Shown here piece by piece: positions 40,991-50,295 of a stretch of DNA of 64,000 nt. Under the pieces are notes generated by a model. It had not been told where the DNA came from, made no database searches, and saw only the letters and a list, made by a program, of their open reading frames with translations. The DNA comes from QHXN01 sp963785125 (lineage in GTDB: Bacteria > Acidobacteriota > Blastocatellia > Pyrinomonadales > Pyrinomonadaceae), in the NCBI GenBank assembly GCA_963785125.1, contig CAWATU010000007.1, positions 1,178,001 to 1,242,000 on the forward strand. The letters are read 5' to 3'. Within the stretch, counting starts at the first letter, position 1. Each line of letters starts with the position of its first letter. The position numbers and the translations under genes are program-made.

Positions 40991-41010
40991 GCCTGACGGT
41001 ATCCTCAGGC
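40991..41010 (-). promoter_or_regulatory. Hairpin in the rpsO leader
   Basis: GCCTGA and TCAGGC form a 6-bp stem with an 8-nt loop, 34-53 nt before the rpsO start. Known S15 leaders bind S15 through variable structures; this one is only a candidate. Confidence 0.35.
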
Positions 41011-41084
41011 AACCGCTAGAGTTAATTTACTGACCCAAAGAATTTAACACGCCCTCGCGCGGGGTGTCCAGCCGACCGGCCGGC

Positions 41085-41765
41085 TCACTTCTTCAGCTCG
41101 TCCTCGATGAGGGCGCGCAAATCCTGCTGGCTGAAGCGCGCCAGTTGCCTGCCGTTGACGAAGAAGGTGGGAGTCCTGCTGACGCCGAGGCTCAGCCCGT
41201 CGCGCTTGTCGCGCTCGACCTTCGCGGCGTAGCGGTTCCCGGCGACCGCGGCGCGCACACGCTCCACGTCGAGCCCGAGTTCGGCGGCGTAACGCTCGAA
41301 CAGTACGGCGGGCTGCTCGCGCCGGACAGCCGGAACGGCGGGGCCGCCGTGCCCGTGTATCTCGCCCCACTCGGGCTGACGCCTGAACAGAAGCTCCTGC
41401 ATCTCCCAGTACCTGCCCTGCTCGCCCGCCGCCTCCGTCCAAGAGGCCGCGAGCACAGAGTTCGGGTGGAAGGGCATGTACCTGACGACCAGCCTGACCT
41501 TGCCGTCGTAGTCCTTCAGAATGCTCTTCAACGTGGGGTGGAACGCGCCGCAGGACTCGCATTCCGGGTCTAAGAACTCGACCAGCGTGACCGGGGCGTC
41601 CGCCGGGCCGAGCGTGGGGCTGTCGGGGCGAATCAGGGCGTTGTCCGACCCGGCGCTCCCCTTGCGCTCGCGCTGCACTGACTTTCGGTAATAACCCGCG
41701 CCGACAACCGCCGCGACGACGACGAGGATGGCGATGAGGGCCAGAATCTTAACCTCTTTCCGCAT
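41085..41765 (-). CDS. DsbA-family thiol:disulfide oxidoreductase, membrane-anchored
   Basis: 226 aa from ATG 41765. An N-terminal helix (ILALIAILVVVAAVVGAGYY) anchors or exports it. The thioredoxin fold has active site CESC in FLDPECESCGAFHPTLK and the cis-Pro region SRTPTFFVNGRQL. Family: DsbA/DsbG-like (Thioredoxin_4). It would form or shuffle disulfides in periplasmic proteins. Its start is 1 nt from the DsbB stop, so both are one operon. Intact. Confidence 0.92.
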   Translation of the reverse strand: MRKEVKILALIAILVVVAAVVGAGYYRKSVQRERKGSAGSDNALIRPDSPTLGPADAPVTLVEFLDPECESCGAFHPTLKSILKDYDGKVRLVVRYMPFHPNSVLAASWTEAAGEQGRYWEMQELLFRRQPEWGEIHGHGGPAVPAVRREQPAVLFERYAAELGLDVERVRAAVAGNRYAAKVERDKRDGLSLGVSRTPTFFVNGRQLARFSQQDLRALIEDELKK

Positions 41766-41766
41766 A

Positions 41767-42192
41767 CTACTCACTCTCCGTTTCCGGCCTATAAAAGAAC
41801 AGGCATAAGGCCAACGCGGCGAACGACGCCAGCCCCAGCAGAGGGATGGTGACGAAGCCGAACCACTCGATCTGCCTCTCGGTGCACGACGCGCCCTCCG
41901 AGCAGGGGGTGAGGCTTTCGGGGATGACGCCATAGTAGAGCAGGTTGTGGTAGACCGCTACGCCCAGCCCCCCCAGACAGAGCGGCAGCGCATAAGCCCT
42001 CATCCGCACGTCGCGCATAAGGATTCCCGCAGCGATGATGAGCACCAGCGGGTACATCGCGACGCGCTGATACCAGCACAGCACGCAAGGCGGCAGCCCC
42101 ATCACCTCGCTGAAGAAAAGGCTTCCCACCATCGCCAACAGCGCGATGACCCACGCCACGTACGCCAGCATGTCGCGTCTAACTAAAGCCAC
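41767..42192 (-). CDS. dsbB: Disulfide bond formation protein DsbB
   Basis: 141 aa from GTG 42192, chosen for the GGAGGAG ribosome site; ATG 42171 is an alternative lacking one. Four hydrophobic helices. The quinone-side CXXC is in LPPCVLCWYQR; the second Cys pair is PCSEGASCTERQ. It reoxidises the DsbA-type partner encoded immediately downstream and passes electrons to quinone. The presence of both genes indicates periplasmic oxidative folding. Confidence 0.92.
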   Translation of the reverse strand: MALVRRDMLAYVAWVIALLAMVGSLFFSEVMGLPPCVLCWYQRVAMYPLVLIIAAGILMRDVRMRAYALPLCLGGLGVAVYHNLLYYGVIPESLTPCSEGASCTERQIEWFGFVTIPLLGLASFAALALCLFFYRPETESE

Positions 42193-42378
42193 CCGTCTCC
42201 TCCTCGCAGCCCGCGCGCCGCCGCTCGCGCAGGCGCATAACATAGCAGAATGCCCCGCCGAATTCTTCAACGGACGGGCCGCGGATCAGTTGCGGAGTAG
42301 ACGAAGGGGTGTGTCAAGGCAGTCTTGTCTGTTACCATGCGGCACGATTTTGACGCCTAACCGGACGGGGGACATTTC

Positions 42379-43647
42379 ATGGACGCGAGCGAAGAGAAGG
42401 TCGAAGAGAGGGCGCGCATACTGGTTGTGGGCGGCGGGTTCGGGGGGCTGTTCACGGCGCTTGAACTGACCCGGGCGGGCGACGTGACGCTCGTCGCCAA
42501 TGAGGATCACTTCCTGCACACGCCGCTCCTCTACGAGTACCTGAGCGGCGAGGTCGAGGAGTGGCACATCGCGCCGCACTACGACGAGCTTATCGGTAAG
42601 GACAAGGTTAACTTCGTCCACGGCGCCGTGACCGACATCGACTTCGACCGCAAGGAGGTCACGGTGGCGGGGCGCGTCCGCAGGCTCTTTTACGACTACC
42701 TCGTGCTCTGCGTCGGCGGCGTCACGAACTTCTGGGGCATCGAGGGGGCCGAACAGTACGCGCTCCCCTTCCGCAAAATTCGCCACGCCGACGACCTGCG
42801 CGAGCGCATGATAGACACGCTCGACCACATTCAGCCCGACGCCGCGCCGCAGGACGCGCGCCGCGCCGCGACCTTCGTCGTCGTCGGCGGCGGCGCCTCG
42901 GGCGTCGAACTGGCGACGAAGATGTCCGACCTGCTGCGCGACGCCTTCCAGCGTCGGGGCCTGCGCGGCGAGCCCCGCGTCGTCGTCGTCGAGATGGCCG
43001 ACCGGGTCGTCCCCGGCATGGACGAGGGGATCCGCGAGGCCGTCAACGGCATTCTTCAGGAGAAGCGCGTCGAGGTCTTCACGGAGACGAAGGTCGTGCG
43101 CGTCCTGCGGCGCGGCGTCGTGCTGGAGCACGCGGGTGAGCGCCAGACGATAGAGGCATCGGGCGTAGTCTGGACGGCGGGCGTGCGCGTCAACCCGCTC
43201 GTCGAAAAGCTCAACATAGAGAAGACGCAGAAGGGGCTCCTCGTCGTCGAGCGCACGCTTCAGGTGCGCGGACGCCCCGAGGTCTTCGCGCTCGGCGACA
43301 TCGCCTACTATCCGCACGTCGTCCCGAGCCTCGCGGGCACGGCGCAGATCGCCTTCCAGCAGTCGAAGCTCGTCGCGCGCAACGTGCAGGAACTGATCGA
43401 CGGCGGCGTCCCTGCGGCCGGACACTTCGAAGAGCTGGGCGAGGCCATCAGCCTCGGCACCGACGACGCCGCGGTCTTGACGGCGGGCCGCGTCGTCACC
43501 GGCGAGATCGCACGTCAGGCGCGCTTCGCCCTCTACACGTCGCGGCTCCCGACCTGGCACCACCGCCTCCGCGTCGGCGCCGCATGGTTCTTCGGCGGCA
43601 AGTCGCCCCGCCCGCTCGGGCTCCGTGGGGACATCATCAAGGGGTGA
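42379..43647 (+). CDS. ndh: Type II NADH dehydrogenase (NDH-2), FAD-dependent
   Basis: 422 aa, intact. N-terminal FAD Rossmann motif ILVVGGGFGGLFTALELTR; a second NAD(H) Rossmann motif TFVVVGGGASGVELATKM; FALGDIAY is the C-terminal FAD-binding motif; SLAGTAQIAFQQ is the usual quinone-site region. A non-proton-pumping enzyme that transfers electrons from NADH to quinone at the membrane. The quinone link fits with the divergent DsbB gene. A GGGGGAC sequence precedes the start. Confidence 0.93.
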   Translation: MDASEEKVEERARILVVGGGFGGLFTALELTRAGDVTLVANEDHFLHTPLLYEYLSGEVEEWHIAPHYDELIGKDKVNFVHGAVTDIDFDRKEVTVAGRVRRLFYDYLVLCVGGVTNFWGIEGAEQYALPFRKIRHADDLRERMIDTLDHIQPDAAPQDARRAATFVVVGGGASGVELATKMSDLLRDAFQRRGLRGEPRVVVVEMADRVVPGMDEGIREAVNGILQEKRVEVFTETKVVRVLRRGVVLEHAGERQTIEASGVVWTAGVRVNPLVEKLNIEKTQKGLLVVERTLQVRGRPEVFALGDIAYYPHVVPSLAGTAQIAFQQSKLVARNVQELIDGGVPAAGHFEELGEAISLGTDDAAVLTAGRVVTGEIARQARFALYTSRLPTWHHRLRVGAAWFFGGKSPRPLGLRGDIIKG

Positions 43648-43650
43648 AGG

Positions 43651-44133
43651 GTGAGCGTCTACGCGTTCGAGGCGGGCGGTTTCGTCGGGGTCATCTCGGA
43701 CACGCATGGGCTCGTTCGGCCGGAGGCGGTTGCGGCGCTCGCGGGGGCTAAGTTAATCATCCACGCGGGCGACGTGGGCGGCCCCGAAGTGCTCGCAGAG
43801 TTGGAGCGCGTGGCGCCGGTCATAGCGGTGCGCGGAAACAACGACCGCGGCGCGTGGGCCGAGGCGCTGGCCGAGTATGAGGCGGTCGAAGTCAACAAGA
43901 CTTTCGTCTACGTCCTGCACGACCTCAAAGGGCTGGACATCGCGCCCGCGCCCGCGGGCTTCCGCGTCGTCGTCAGCGGCCACTCGCACAAGCCGCTCGC
44001 CGAAGAGCGCCGCGGCGTCCTCTACCTCAACCCCGGCAGCGCCGGCCCCCGCCGCTTCAAACTCCCCGTCACCATCGCGCGCCTGAAGCTCGACGGCGAC
44101 GACGCGAGCGCAGAGATAATCAACCTTTTGTAA
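43651..44133 (+). CDS. Metallophosphoesterase, YfcE/MJ0936 type
   Basis: 160 aa from GTG 43651, 3 nt after the ndh stop. Dinuclear metal motifs: VISDTHG, HAGDVGG, RGNNDRG, and SGHSHKPL. Small members hydrolyse phosphodiesters in vitro; the natural substrate is not fixed. The tight spacing with ndh suggests cotranscription but no known shared pathway. Confidence 0.92.
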   Translation: MSVYAFEAGGFVGVISDTHGLVRPEAVAALAGAKLIIHAGDVGGPEVLAELERVAPVIAVRGNNDRGAWAEALAEYEAVEVNKTFVYVLHDLKGLDIAPAPAGFRVVVSGHSHKPLAEERRGVLYLNPGSAGPRRFKLPVTIARLKLDGDDASAEIINLL

Positions 44134-44140
44134 GCAGATG

Positions 44141-45199
44141 TCAGATGATCGCGGCTTCGCAGGAGTCGAGTGCGGGGGCTTCTTCTTCGGGTTCGGGGCC
44201 GCCTTCGCCGAGGTAGGGGCGGCCGGCGGCGACCGTCTCGAAATATTCGGAGATGCGGTCTAAGACCTCTTCGACGCTGTGGGAGTGGTAGATGACCTGG
44301 CGGAAGCGCGCGCCGCCGTGGAGGCCCTTAGTGAACTGGCCGGCGAGCTGCTTCATGCGGCCGATGGCGGCGAACTCGGGCATGTCGGCGCGGAGCAGGT
44401 CGAAGTACTCGATGAGCACCTCGCGCTTGTCGTCGAGCGTCGGCTGGAACGGCTCGCGCCCTTCGAGCGTGTCCTCGATCTGTCGAAATATCCACGGGTT
44501 GGCCATCGCGCCGCGGCCGATGAGGATGCCGTCACAGTTCGTCTCGCGCCACCGCTTGAAGGCGCCCTCGATGGAGACCACGTCGCCGCTCCCAGAGACG
44601 GGGACGGAGACGGCCTCCTTCACCTGCCGCACCAAATCCCAATCCGCAAAACCCTTATAAGCCTGCTCCTTCGTCCGCCCGTGGAGCGCGATGTGCTCGG
44701 CGCCGCAAGCCTCGGCCATCTTCGCGACCTCGACCGCGTTGCGGTGTTTGTCGTAGAAGCCCGCGCGAATCTTGACGGTGAGCGGGATGCTGATGGCCTT
44801 CTTGATCCCTTTGAGAATCGTCTCTAAGCGAGGCAGGTCTCTGAGCAGACCCGACCCGCCGCCGTGCCTGACGACCTTCGGCGCGGGGCAGCCGCAGTTC
44901 ACGTCGAGGATATCGGCGCCGACCTCTTCGGCCATCTCGGCGGCCATCCGCATACGCTCGGGCTGGCCGCCGAAAATCTGCACGGCGAAGGGGCGCTCGT
45001 ACTCGTGGAAGCGCATCTGCCGCTTCGACTTCGGGTTGTTGCGCGTTAAGCCCTCGACCGAGATGAACTCCGACACGGTCAGCCCGATGCCGCCGCGCCG
45101 CTTCAAGAGCGCGCGGAACGGCACGTCCGTCACCCCCGCCATCGGCGACAGCACGAGCGGCGGATTAATCTCGACATCTCTAATCTTGAAAGGCTTCAT
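44141..45199 (-). CDS. dusB: tRNA-dihydrouridine synthase DusB
   Basis: 352 aa, intact. FMN TIM barrel that reduces uridines of the tRNA D-loop. Motifs: LSPMAGVTDVPFRAL, AVQIFGGQPERM, VNCGCPAPKVVRHGGGSGLL with the catalytic Cys, HGRTKEQAYKG, and GILIGRGAMANPWIF. A 30-residue Glu/Pro-rich tail at the C-terminus. Convergent with the phosphoesterase gene, 7 nt apart. Confidence 0.95.
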   Translation of the reverse strand: MKPFKIRDVEINPPLVLSPMAGVTDVPFRALLKRRGGIGLTVSEFISVEGLTRNNPKSKRQMRFHEYERPFAVQIFGGQPERMRMAAEMAEEVGADILDVNCGCPAPKVVRHGGGSGLLRDLPRLETILKGIKKAISIPLTVKIRAGFYDKHRNAVEVAKMAEACGAEHIALHGRTKEQAYKGFADWDLVRQVKEAVSVPVSGSGDVVSIEGAFKRWRETNCDGILIGRGAMANPWIFRQIEDTLEGREPFQPTLDDKREVLIEYFDLLRADMPEFAAIGRMKQLAGQFTKGLHGGARFRQVIYHSHSVEEVLDRISEYFETVAAGRPYLGEGGPEPEEEAPALDSCEAAII

Positions 45200-45206
45200 A
45201 ATTGGT

Positions 45207-45275
45207 GGACAATGGACGATAGACCTTAGACGATGATTTCCTTCTATCGTCTAAGGTCTATCGTCCGTCGTCTAT
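45207..45275. repeat. 21-bp perfect hairpin of 7-mers, GTCTATC family
   Basis: Arms 45214-45234 and 45246-45266 are fully complementary with an 11-nt loop; units GGACGAT, AGACCTT, AGACGAT, GTCTAAG. Between dusB and the DUF4920 gene. It overlaps the last codons/stop of the latter. Confidence 0.85.
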
Positions 45276-45787
45276 TTCCAAAGCTCGACGCCGGTGGCGA
45301 GGAACGTCACTTCGTTCGCGGTGCCGTCGGGGTTGGTCTTAATCTTCGCGCCGTCGTCTTTGACGAGGTGCTCGACCGTCTCCTTGCTCAGGGTCTTGAC
45401 CTTGAGCGTGCCCTCGGCGCGGAAGTTCATCTCGGAGGCGTCCTTCGGCACGGCGAACTTGTGGTCGAAGGTGACGCGGACGCCGCCCTCGCTCGCCCCC
45501 TCGGCCTTCGGGCCGATCTCCATCCAGCAGCCCTCGGCCTGGCAGACGCGGCGGACGACGCCCTCGATGACGACCGTCTTGCCCGCATACTTCTCCGGCT
45601 CCTTCAGAGCGTCGGCGAAGGCGACGCGCTTGGTATCGGCGGCGATGGCCTCGCCGCGGAGGATGCGGCCGGACGCGGAGGCGGAGGCCGAAGCCTCCTG
45701 TTTGTGCTGTTGGCCGTGGTGCGCTTCCTGCGCGGCGGCGCCCGCGGCGCAGGCGCAGAGGAGCAGGGCGGCGAAGAATGTTTTCAT
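45272..45787 (-). CDS. Secreted DUF4920 protein
   Basis: 171 aa, intact. Signal peptide MKTFFAALLLCACAAGAAAQ, then a His/Gln-rich stretch (HHGQQHKQ). The core YAGKTVVIEGVVRRVCQAEGCWMEIGPK with VRVTFDHKFAVPKDA matches DUF4920, an OB-like periplasmic fold. The two Cys in CQAEGCW could bind metal or heme-like ligands; this is inference. Divergent from the 45870 gene. Confidence 0.85.
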   Translation of the reverse strand: MKTFFAALLLCACAAGAAAQEAHHGQQHKQEASASASASGRILRGEAIAADTKRVAFADALKEPEKYAGKTVVIEGVVRRVCQAEGCWMEIGPKAEGASEGGVRVTFDHKFAVPKDASEMNFRAEGTLKVKTLSKETVEHLVKDDGAKIKTNPDGTANEVTFLATGVELWK

Positions 45788-45869
45788 GACTGAAATGCGC
45801 TATCCTTTCGTGGCAAAGCTTGCGGACAGTTTAGCCGTTGGTCTTTTCCGAACGCGGAAGATTATAGCA

Positions 45870-46370
45870 ATGCAGCACAAGCTCATCCAGTGGGTCGGCA
45901 TCGCCTGGACACTTCTGTTTGCGGCGCTCGTCGTGTGGGTCTACGCGGCCGCGCCGCAATCAATCGCGGAAGTGACGACGCAGGCCAGCGTCGCCGCCGG
46001 CACCTACGAGGTAGATCGCGCGCGTTTCGACGCGGGGCGCGAACTCTTCCTGCGCGAGCAATACCGCGCCGCTCGTGGCGAGTGGGAGCGCGCCGACCCC
46101 GCGCGGCGCGACGCGCGCACGCAGTTCTACGTCGCCTACTCCTTCTACAGGGAGGGCTGGGGGCGCGTCTACAGCGACGACGCGCTCTTCCGGCAAGGGC
46201 TTGAAGCCGCCAACCTCGCCATCAACCTTGCGGGTAACGCGCCGCTCAACGTCGAAGACCCCGAGCTGAAGATTCACTCGGCGGCCGAGTTGAAGGCGGA
46301 GGTTGAGGGCGGTCTTGAACGAACGTCGGACGACTTCAACCCTTTGAAGGTCTTCCGCGAGCGCAAATGA
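45870..46370 (+). CDS. Membrane-anchored TPR-like protein
   Basis: 166 aa from ATG 45870. One N-terminal helix (VGIAWTLLFAALVVWVYAA), then repeat-like helices (ARFDAGRELFLREQYRAARGEWERADP, AYSFYREGWGRVYSDDALFRQGLEAANLAINLA). It resembles a TPR-containing accessory. Its stop overlaps the next start (ATGA), so the pair is coupled. Function unknown. Confidence 0.75.
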   Translation: MQHKLIQWVGIAWTLLFAALVVWVYAAAPQSIAEVTTQASVAAGTYEVDRARFDAGRELFLREQYRAARGEWERADPARRDARTQFYVAYSFYREGWGRVYSDDALFRQGLEAANLAINLAGNAPLNVEDPELKIHSAAELKAEVEGGLERTSDDFNPLKVFRERK

Positions 46371-47080
46371 GCCGAGCGACCAACCGCGCGCTGCTGCGAC
46401 ACGTACTGCTGCCGACCATCTTTTTGACGGTGGCGCTGCTCGGGGGCGTGCGCGTCGCGGCTGATACAAAGGCGCTGCTGTTCGTGCCGCCGCCGCTGGT
46501 AACTCTGATTCTGGCGGCGATGCTGCTGGTGCTGTTCGCGCGCGGGCGTGCGTTGCGGGTCGGGCGCTGGCTGTCGGCCGACCACGGCGCGGTCGAGAAC
46601 GTGTCTCACGCGCTCACGCTCGGCGCGCTCTTCTTCGCGTCGGCGCAGGCGTTCAACTCGGTGCTGCCGGACGCGGGACTGCCGCGGCTCGTGCTCGCCT
46701 TCTTCTTCCTCTGGACGCTCTGGCAGAACCAGTTCTCCGCCTTCGACGCGCGGCGCCTGTTGCGTAGTCTCGCGGCGCTCTTCGGCACGGCGTTCGTCGT
46801 CAAGCACCTGCTGCTCGCGTCGCTCACAGACCCCGGCGGCGGCTGGCTCCGGCGCCTGACGGCCTCCGCGCTCGAAGGCTTCGCGCTCGGCGGCCCGGCT
46901 TACGCGGCCTCGACCGGCTACGTCTCCTTCTTCGCGCTCGCGCTCTACGTCGGCGGCCTCTTCCTCCTCCCGCCCGCGCCCACGTTTGAAACCGAAGACG
47001 CCGACAACCACGCCGCCGAACTCGCCCAAACTCTCCGACTCCTCCCTGCGCGCGAGCGCGCGCTCTCATCGAGGAGCTGA
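46367..47080 (+). CDS. Multi-pass membrane protein
   Basis: 237 aa, intact, ATGA overlap with the upstream TPR-like gene. About five to six hydrophobic segments (LPTIFLTVALLGGVRV, LVTLILAAMLLVLFARG, ALTLGALFFASAQAF, LVLAFFFLWTLWQNQF, FFALALYVGGLFLL). No catalytic motif recognised. The charged C-terminus is probably cytosolic. Cotranscription with the TPR-like protein suggests a two-component membrane complex. Confidence 0.72.
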   Translation: MSRATNRALLRHVLLPTIFLTVALLGGVRVAADTKALLFVPPPLVTLILAAMLLVLFARGRALRVGRWLSADHGAVENVSHALTLGALFFASAQAFNSVLPDAGLPRLVLAFFFLWTLWQNQFSAFDARRLLRSLAALFGTAFVVKHLLLASLTDPGGGWLRRLTASALEGFALGGPAYAASTGYVSFFALALYVGGLFLLPPAPTFETEDADNHAAELAQTLRLLPARERALSSRS

Positions 47081-47093
47081 GTCGCAAGACAGA

Positions 47094-47132
47094 GAAAGAG
47101 GGCCTGGACTGAACAAGCCCCAGACCCTCTTC
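47094..47132. terminator. Bidirectional terminator between convergent genes
   Basis: AAGAGGGTCTGG pairs with CCAGGCCCTCTTT (minus strand) with the loop TTGTTCAGT, followed by pyrimidine-rich sequence in both directions. Serves mreB (minus) and the 46367 gene (plus). Confidence 0.7.
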
Positions 47133-47158
47133 CCTTCCGCCCCTTCGCAAAGGAAAAC

Positions 47159-48221
47159 TTACCAGTTGACGACGAGCGCCTGTTCGGCCTCCCAGACGGG
47201 CACGTCCTCGCGGATGGCGACGCGGTGGAGCCGCGCCTTGTCCGTGAGCAGACGCCCCGCGCCGAGCGAGACCGCCGCGAGCGGGTCGTCGGCCACGGCG
47301 ACGTGGAGCCGCAAGACCTTCTGTAACCTTTCGCCCATCCCGCCGAGGAGCGCGCCGCCGCCCGTCAGAATGAGGCCCGTCTGGTAGATGTCGGCCGTCA
47401 CCTCCGGCTTCGACTCTTCGATGGCGCGGCGCGCGCCCGTGATGATCTCCGCGACCACGGGCTCCAAAGCCTCGCGCACTTCAGACGCTTCAAGCTCGAC
47501 GACCTTCGCCAGCCCGTCGGTCACCTGCTTGCCGACGATCTCCAACTTGCCTTCGCCGTCCGGGTCCGATGTTGCCCAACTGCTTCTTGATGTTCTCGGC
47601 CGTGCGCTCGCCAAGCTGCATCTCGTGCTTCGAGCGCACGTAGTCGATGATGGCCTGATCCATCGTGTTACCCGCGGCGGGCAAGGAGTGCGAGGAGACG
47701 ACCGCGCCCGAGGCAATGATGGCGACGTTGGTCGTGCCGCCGCCGATGTCTACGACGAGGTGCGCGCGCTCGTCATCCTGTCGGAGCCCTGCGCCGAAGG
47801 CGGCGCACAGACCCTCGTCCACCAGATCGACCCGCGTGGCCTTGGCGTCGCGCGCGGCGTCGCGCACCGAGCGCTGCTCAAGGGTCGTCGAGGAGCCGGG
47901 GACGCCGATGACGACGTGACTGCGGCGATGGCCGCCGCCGAGCGCGCGGCCAATGAATGCCTTGAGCATCTTCTCGACCGCGTCGAAGTTTTCGATGGTG
48001 CCGCCGCGGACGGGGCGGAAGACCTCCACGTCCTTCGGCTCGCGGCCGAGCATCTTGTAGGCTTCCGCGCCGACCTCAAGGACCTCGCCCGTGTACCTGT
48101 GAATCGCGACGGCCGACGGCTCGTTGAGGACGACGCCGCGGTCGGGCGCAAAAATAAGCGTGTTGACGGTACCCAGGTCAATCGCCAGATCATCCGTAAA
48201 TATACTGCTCAGGATCTTCAT
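47159..48221 (-). CDS. mreB: Rod shape-determining protein MreB (one frameshift)
   Basis: About 354 codons from ATG 48221. Actin-fold motifs: IDLGTVNTLIF (phosphate 1), HLVVDIGGGTTNVAIIASGAVV (phosphate 2), and TGGGALLGGMGERL (adenosine). A single indel near 47570 separates the MQLGERTAENIKKQLGNIG segment from the rest. It forms membrane-associated filaments that guide lateral wall synthesis. No mreC is adjacent in the window; upstream is an S4 gene. Confidence 0.95.
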
Positions 48222-48502
48222 AGCTCCCCCACTTGTCCTCATTGCTTCATTTGTGAACGGTATTCGCCGAGGTCAACTGAGGCTGGGCAAGTGGCGTTCC
48301 ACTTGAACACACGCGGATAACCGCCGCTTTTCCAAAAAACGGCGGCCGCCCTGCGTTTCGTTTCCAGACGTGCTCGCGGACAGAACCCGCCGTGGGCGCG
48401 CTGTAGGCGAACGGAAACGAAAGTGCGAGGAGGCGTGGGATGATGAATGATAGGCCGTAAGAGAGCCATCCGTCAGATGTCGGACAGTCCTGCGTTCAGC
48501 TT
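48222..48502. other. Gene-free interval upstream of mreB
   Basis: About 280 bp, no gene seen. A possible -35 TTGACC with weak -10 lies about 55-75 nt upstream of mreB, too poor to call. The left boundary has a 48239-48300 AT-richer stretch. Confidence 0.4.
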
Positions 48503-48777
48503 TCAGTCTTCGTCGTTCACATTGATGTCGCTGACGACTTCGTAGAGGGAGGGGGCGTCGTGCGCGGGAGACCTGTTTGGCCTGCGGGAGCGCGAGGACA
48601 CGTACGGTAAGCGCGCGGTTCGCGGCGGCGGACGGAGATCTCGTCGCCCTCGCGCACCGCACGCGAGGCGCGCGCCGCGGCGCCGTTGACAGTGACCGCG
48701 CCCGCCTCGCACAACTCCTGCGCGACCGTACGTCGCAGGACGAGGCGGCTCGCGCGTAGGAAAAGATCGAGACGCAT
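48503..48777 (-). CDS. S4-domain RNA-binding protein (RqcP/Hsp15-like)
   Basis: About 92 codons from ATG 48777 with one or two indels near 48610 and 48560. MRLDLFLRASRLVLRRTVAQELCEAGAVTVNGAAARASRAVREGDEI is a full S4 domain. The tail after shifts reads LPQAKQVS and HDAPSLYEVVSD, and closes at 48503. RqcP-type proteins act on ribosomal 50S-peptidyl-tRNA; Hsp15 and RqcP cannot be separated here. Confidence 0.82.
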
Positions 48778-48788
48778 AGGTGGTAGAT

Positions 48789-48861
48789 GGTGAATGGTAA
48801 ATAGTAAATGGTGAATGGAGGTTTGACCCTTCCATTCACCATTTACTATTTACCATTCACC
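48789..48861. repeat. 31-bp perfect heptamer hairpin, GTAAATG family
   Basis: Arms 48789-48819 and 48831-48861 are fully complementary; the left arm is GTGAATG, GTAAATA, GTAAATG, GTGAATG. Loop 11 nt. This is the clearest example of the 7-mer design. Located between the SurA-like and S4 genes. Confidence 0.92.
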
Positions 48862-48867
48862 GAGAGG

Positions 48868-49998
48868 TTACTGCTTCTTCGACTTGTCCTTCTTCTCGGC
48901 GGGCGGCGCGCCGGGGTTGCCGTCGGCGGCGGCCGTCGGCCGACTTGTCCTTTTCGAGGAGCGGCTCGATGGTCTCCTTGTAGGCTCGGCCGGCTTGATG
49001 TAAGCCTCGTTGCGGAGCGTGCGGAGGTACTTGTCGCGCTCCTTCTCGGCGCGCTCCTGCGTCATCGGCCCCGCGGACGAAGTTCTCCTTGAAGGAGTCG
49101 TCGCGCTCGTTGACGCGCAGAATCATGTAGCCCTCGTCGGCCTTGACGGGGTCGCTCACGCCGCCGGCCTTGAGGCCCTTGACGGCCGCCGCGAGATCGG
49201 TCGCCAGTTCGGAGACGAGGAACCAGCGGGTCTTGCCGTCGGGGTCGGCGAGCACGCCCTTGGTCTTCTTCGTCTGCTCGTGCTCGGAGTTCTTCTCGAC
49301 CAGCTCCTCGAAGCTCGTGCCCGCGCGCGCACGCTTGGCGAGGTCGGCGGCCTTAGCCTTGACCTCCTCCTCGGTGCGGCCGGCGAGGCTCAGGAAGACC
49401 TCCGAGAGGGTGACGCTGATGAAGCGGTCGCGGTTCGCGTCGTAGTACTCGCGCAGCTCCTTCTCGGTCAGGCCGTAGTAGATTTTCGCGTCCACCTCGT
49501 TGCGCAGCACGGCCTGGCGCATGAACTGGCGCCGCAGCGTCTCCTTGATGTCGGCGAGAATCATGCCCTCGCGCCGCATCGCCTCTTCCAGCTCCTCGAT
49601 GGAAGGGATGTTCGAGTTCTTGGCGACGCGCATCACCTCGCGGTTGACCTCGGCCTCGACCTCCTCGGGCAGACGAGGCGTGTCCTTGCCCTTCTGGACG
49701 AGGAGCGCCTCGTTGATGAGGTTGAGGATGACCTCGGGCTGGCGCTTCTGTATCTCGGCCTCGGCCTGCTCGGGCGTCATCCCGCGCTGCTTGGTGAGCG
49801 TCTCCCTGAACTCGTTGTTCTCGCGCTTGAGCTGCGAGAGCATGATGACGTAGTTGTCTACCTGCGCGACGGGCTCGTCGAGCACGACGGGCGGCGCCTC
49901 CTCCTGCGCGTGCGCGGGGAGGGCGGCCGCACCGCGAGCAGCAGCGCCGCGAAGGCGAAGGCGAGACGCGCCGGGATGTTTTTCAAAAGCACTTTCAT
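48868..49998 (-). CDS. SurA-like periplasmic peptidyl-prolyl isomerase/chaperone (frameshifted)
   Basis: About 377 codons from ATG 49998. Signal peptide MKVLLKNIPARLAFAFAALLLA. The N-terminal helical chaperone part has VDNYVIMLSQLKRENNEFRETLTKQRG, QPEVILNLINEALLVQKGKD, then a central PpiC (parvulin) region: SVTLSEVFLSLAGRTEEEVKAKAADLAKRARAGTSFEELVEKNSEHEQTK, LKAGGVSDPVKADEGYMILRV. Frame changes near 49910, 49075 and 48980. The C-terminus is Lys-rich. Outer-membrane protein folding is the likely role. mfd is upstream. Confidence 0.82.
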
Positions 49999-50295
49999 CA
50001 CTCCTCTAAATCCGTTTACGGTCAGGTGGCGATTCTGAAGATTGACCACCGCAGACACAGAGATATAGCTTTAGAGACATAAAGCAAGAAGCTGTGACTC
50101 TGCTGTGTCTGCGGGGTTTGGCTTCCTTCGGGCATTGGATACGGTCGGGAATTCGCGGCGCCGGGCGAAGTCGCGTATTCTAACCTCCCGGCGCGGAGGC
50201 TCGAGCAACACGCCGCGCGCCCGTCGATCAGGCCGGCGCCCGGCGGGGCCTCGACCTTGAGCACGCCGCTCGGGCTGAACGTCGCGCCCTCGCCC
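49999..50295. other. Interval between SurA-like gene and mfd
   Basis: Contains the ACAGAGAC hairpin at 50043-50116. From about 50180 to 50295 the minus strand can be read as a plausible Mfd C-terminal extension (EGATFSPSGVLKVEAPPG) if an indel lies near 50297. Confidence 0.5.
50043..50116. repeat. Hairpin, ACAGAGAC family
   Basis: CCACCGCAGACACAG on the left pairs imperfectly with CTGTGTCTGCGG on the right, with inner AGCTT / AAGCT. Resembles the 56961-57039 element. Confidence 0.75.
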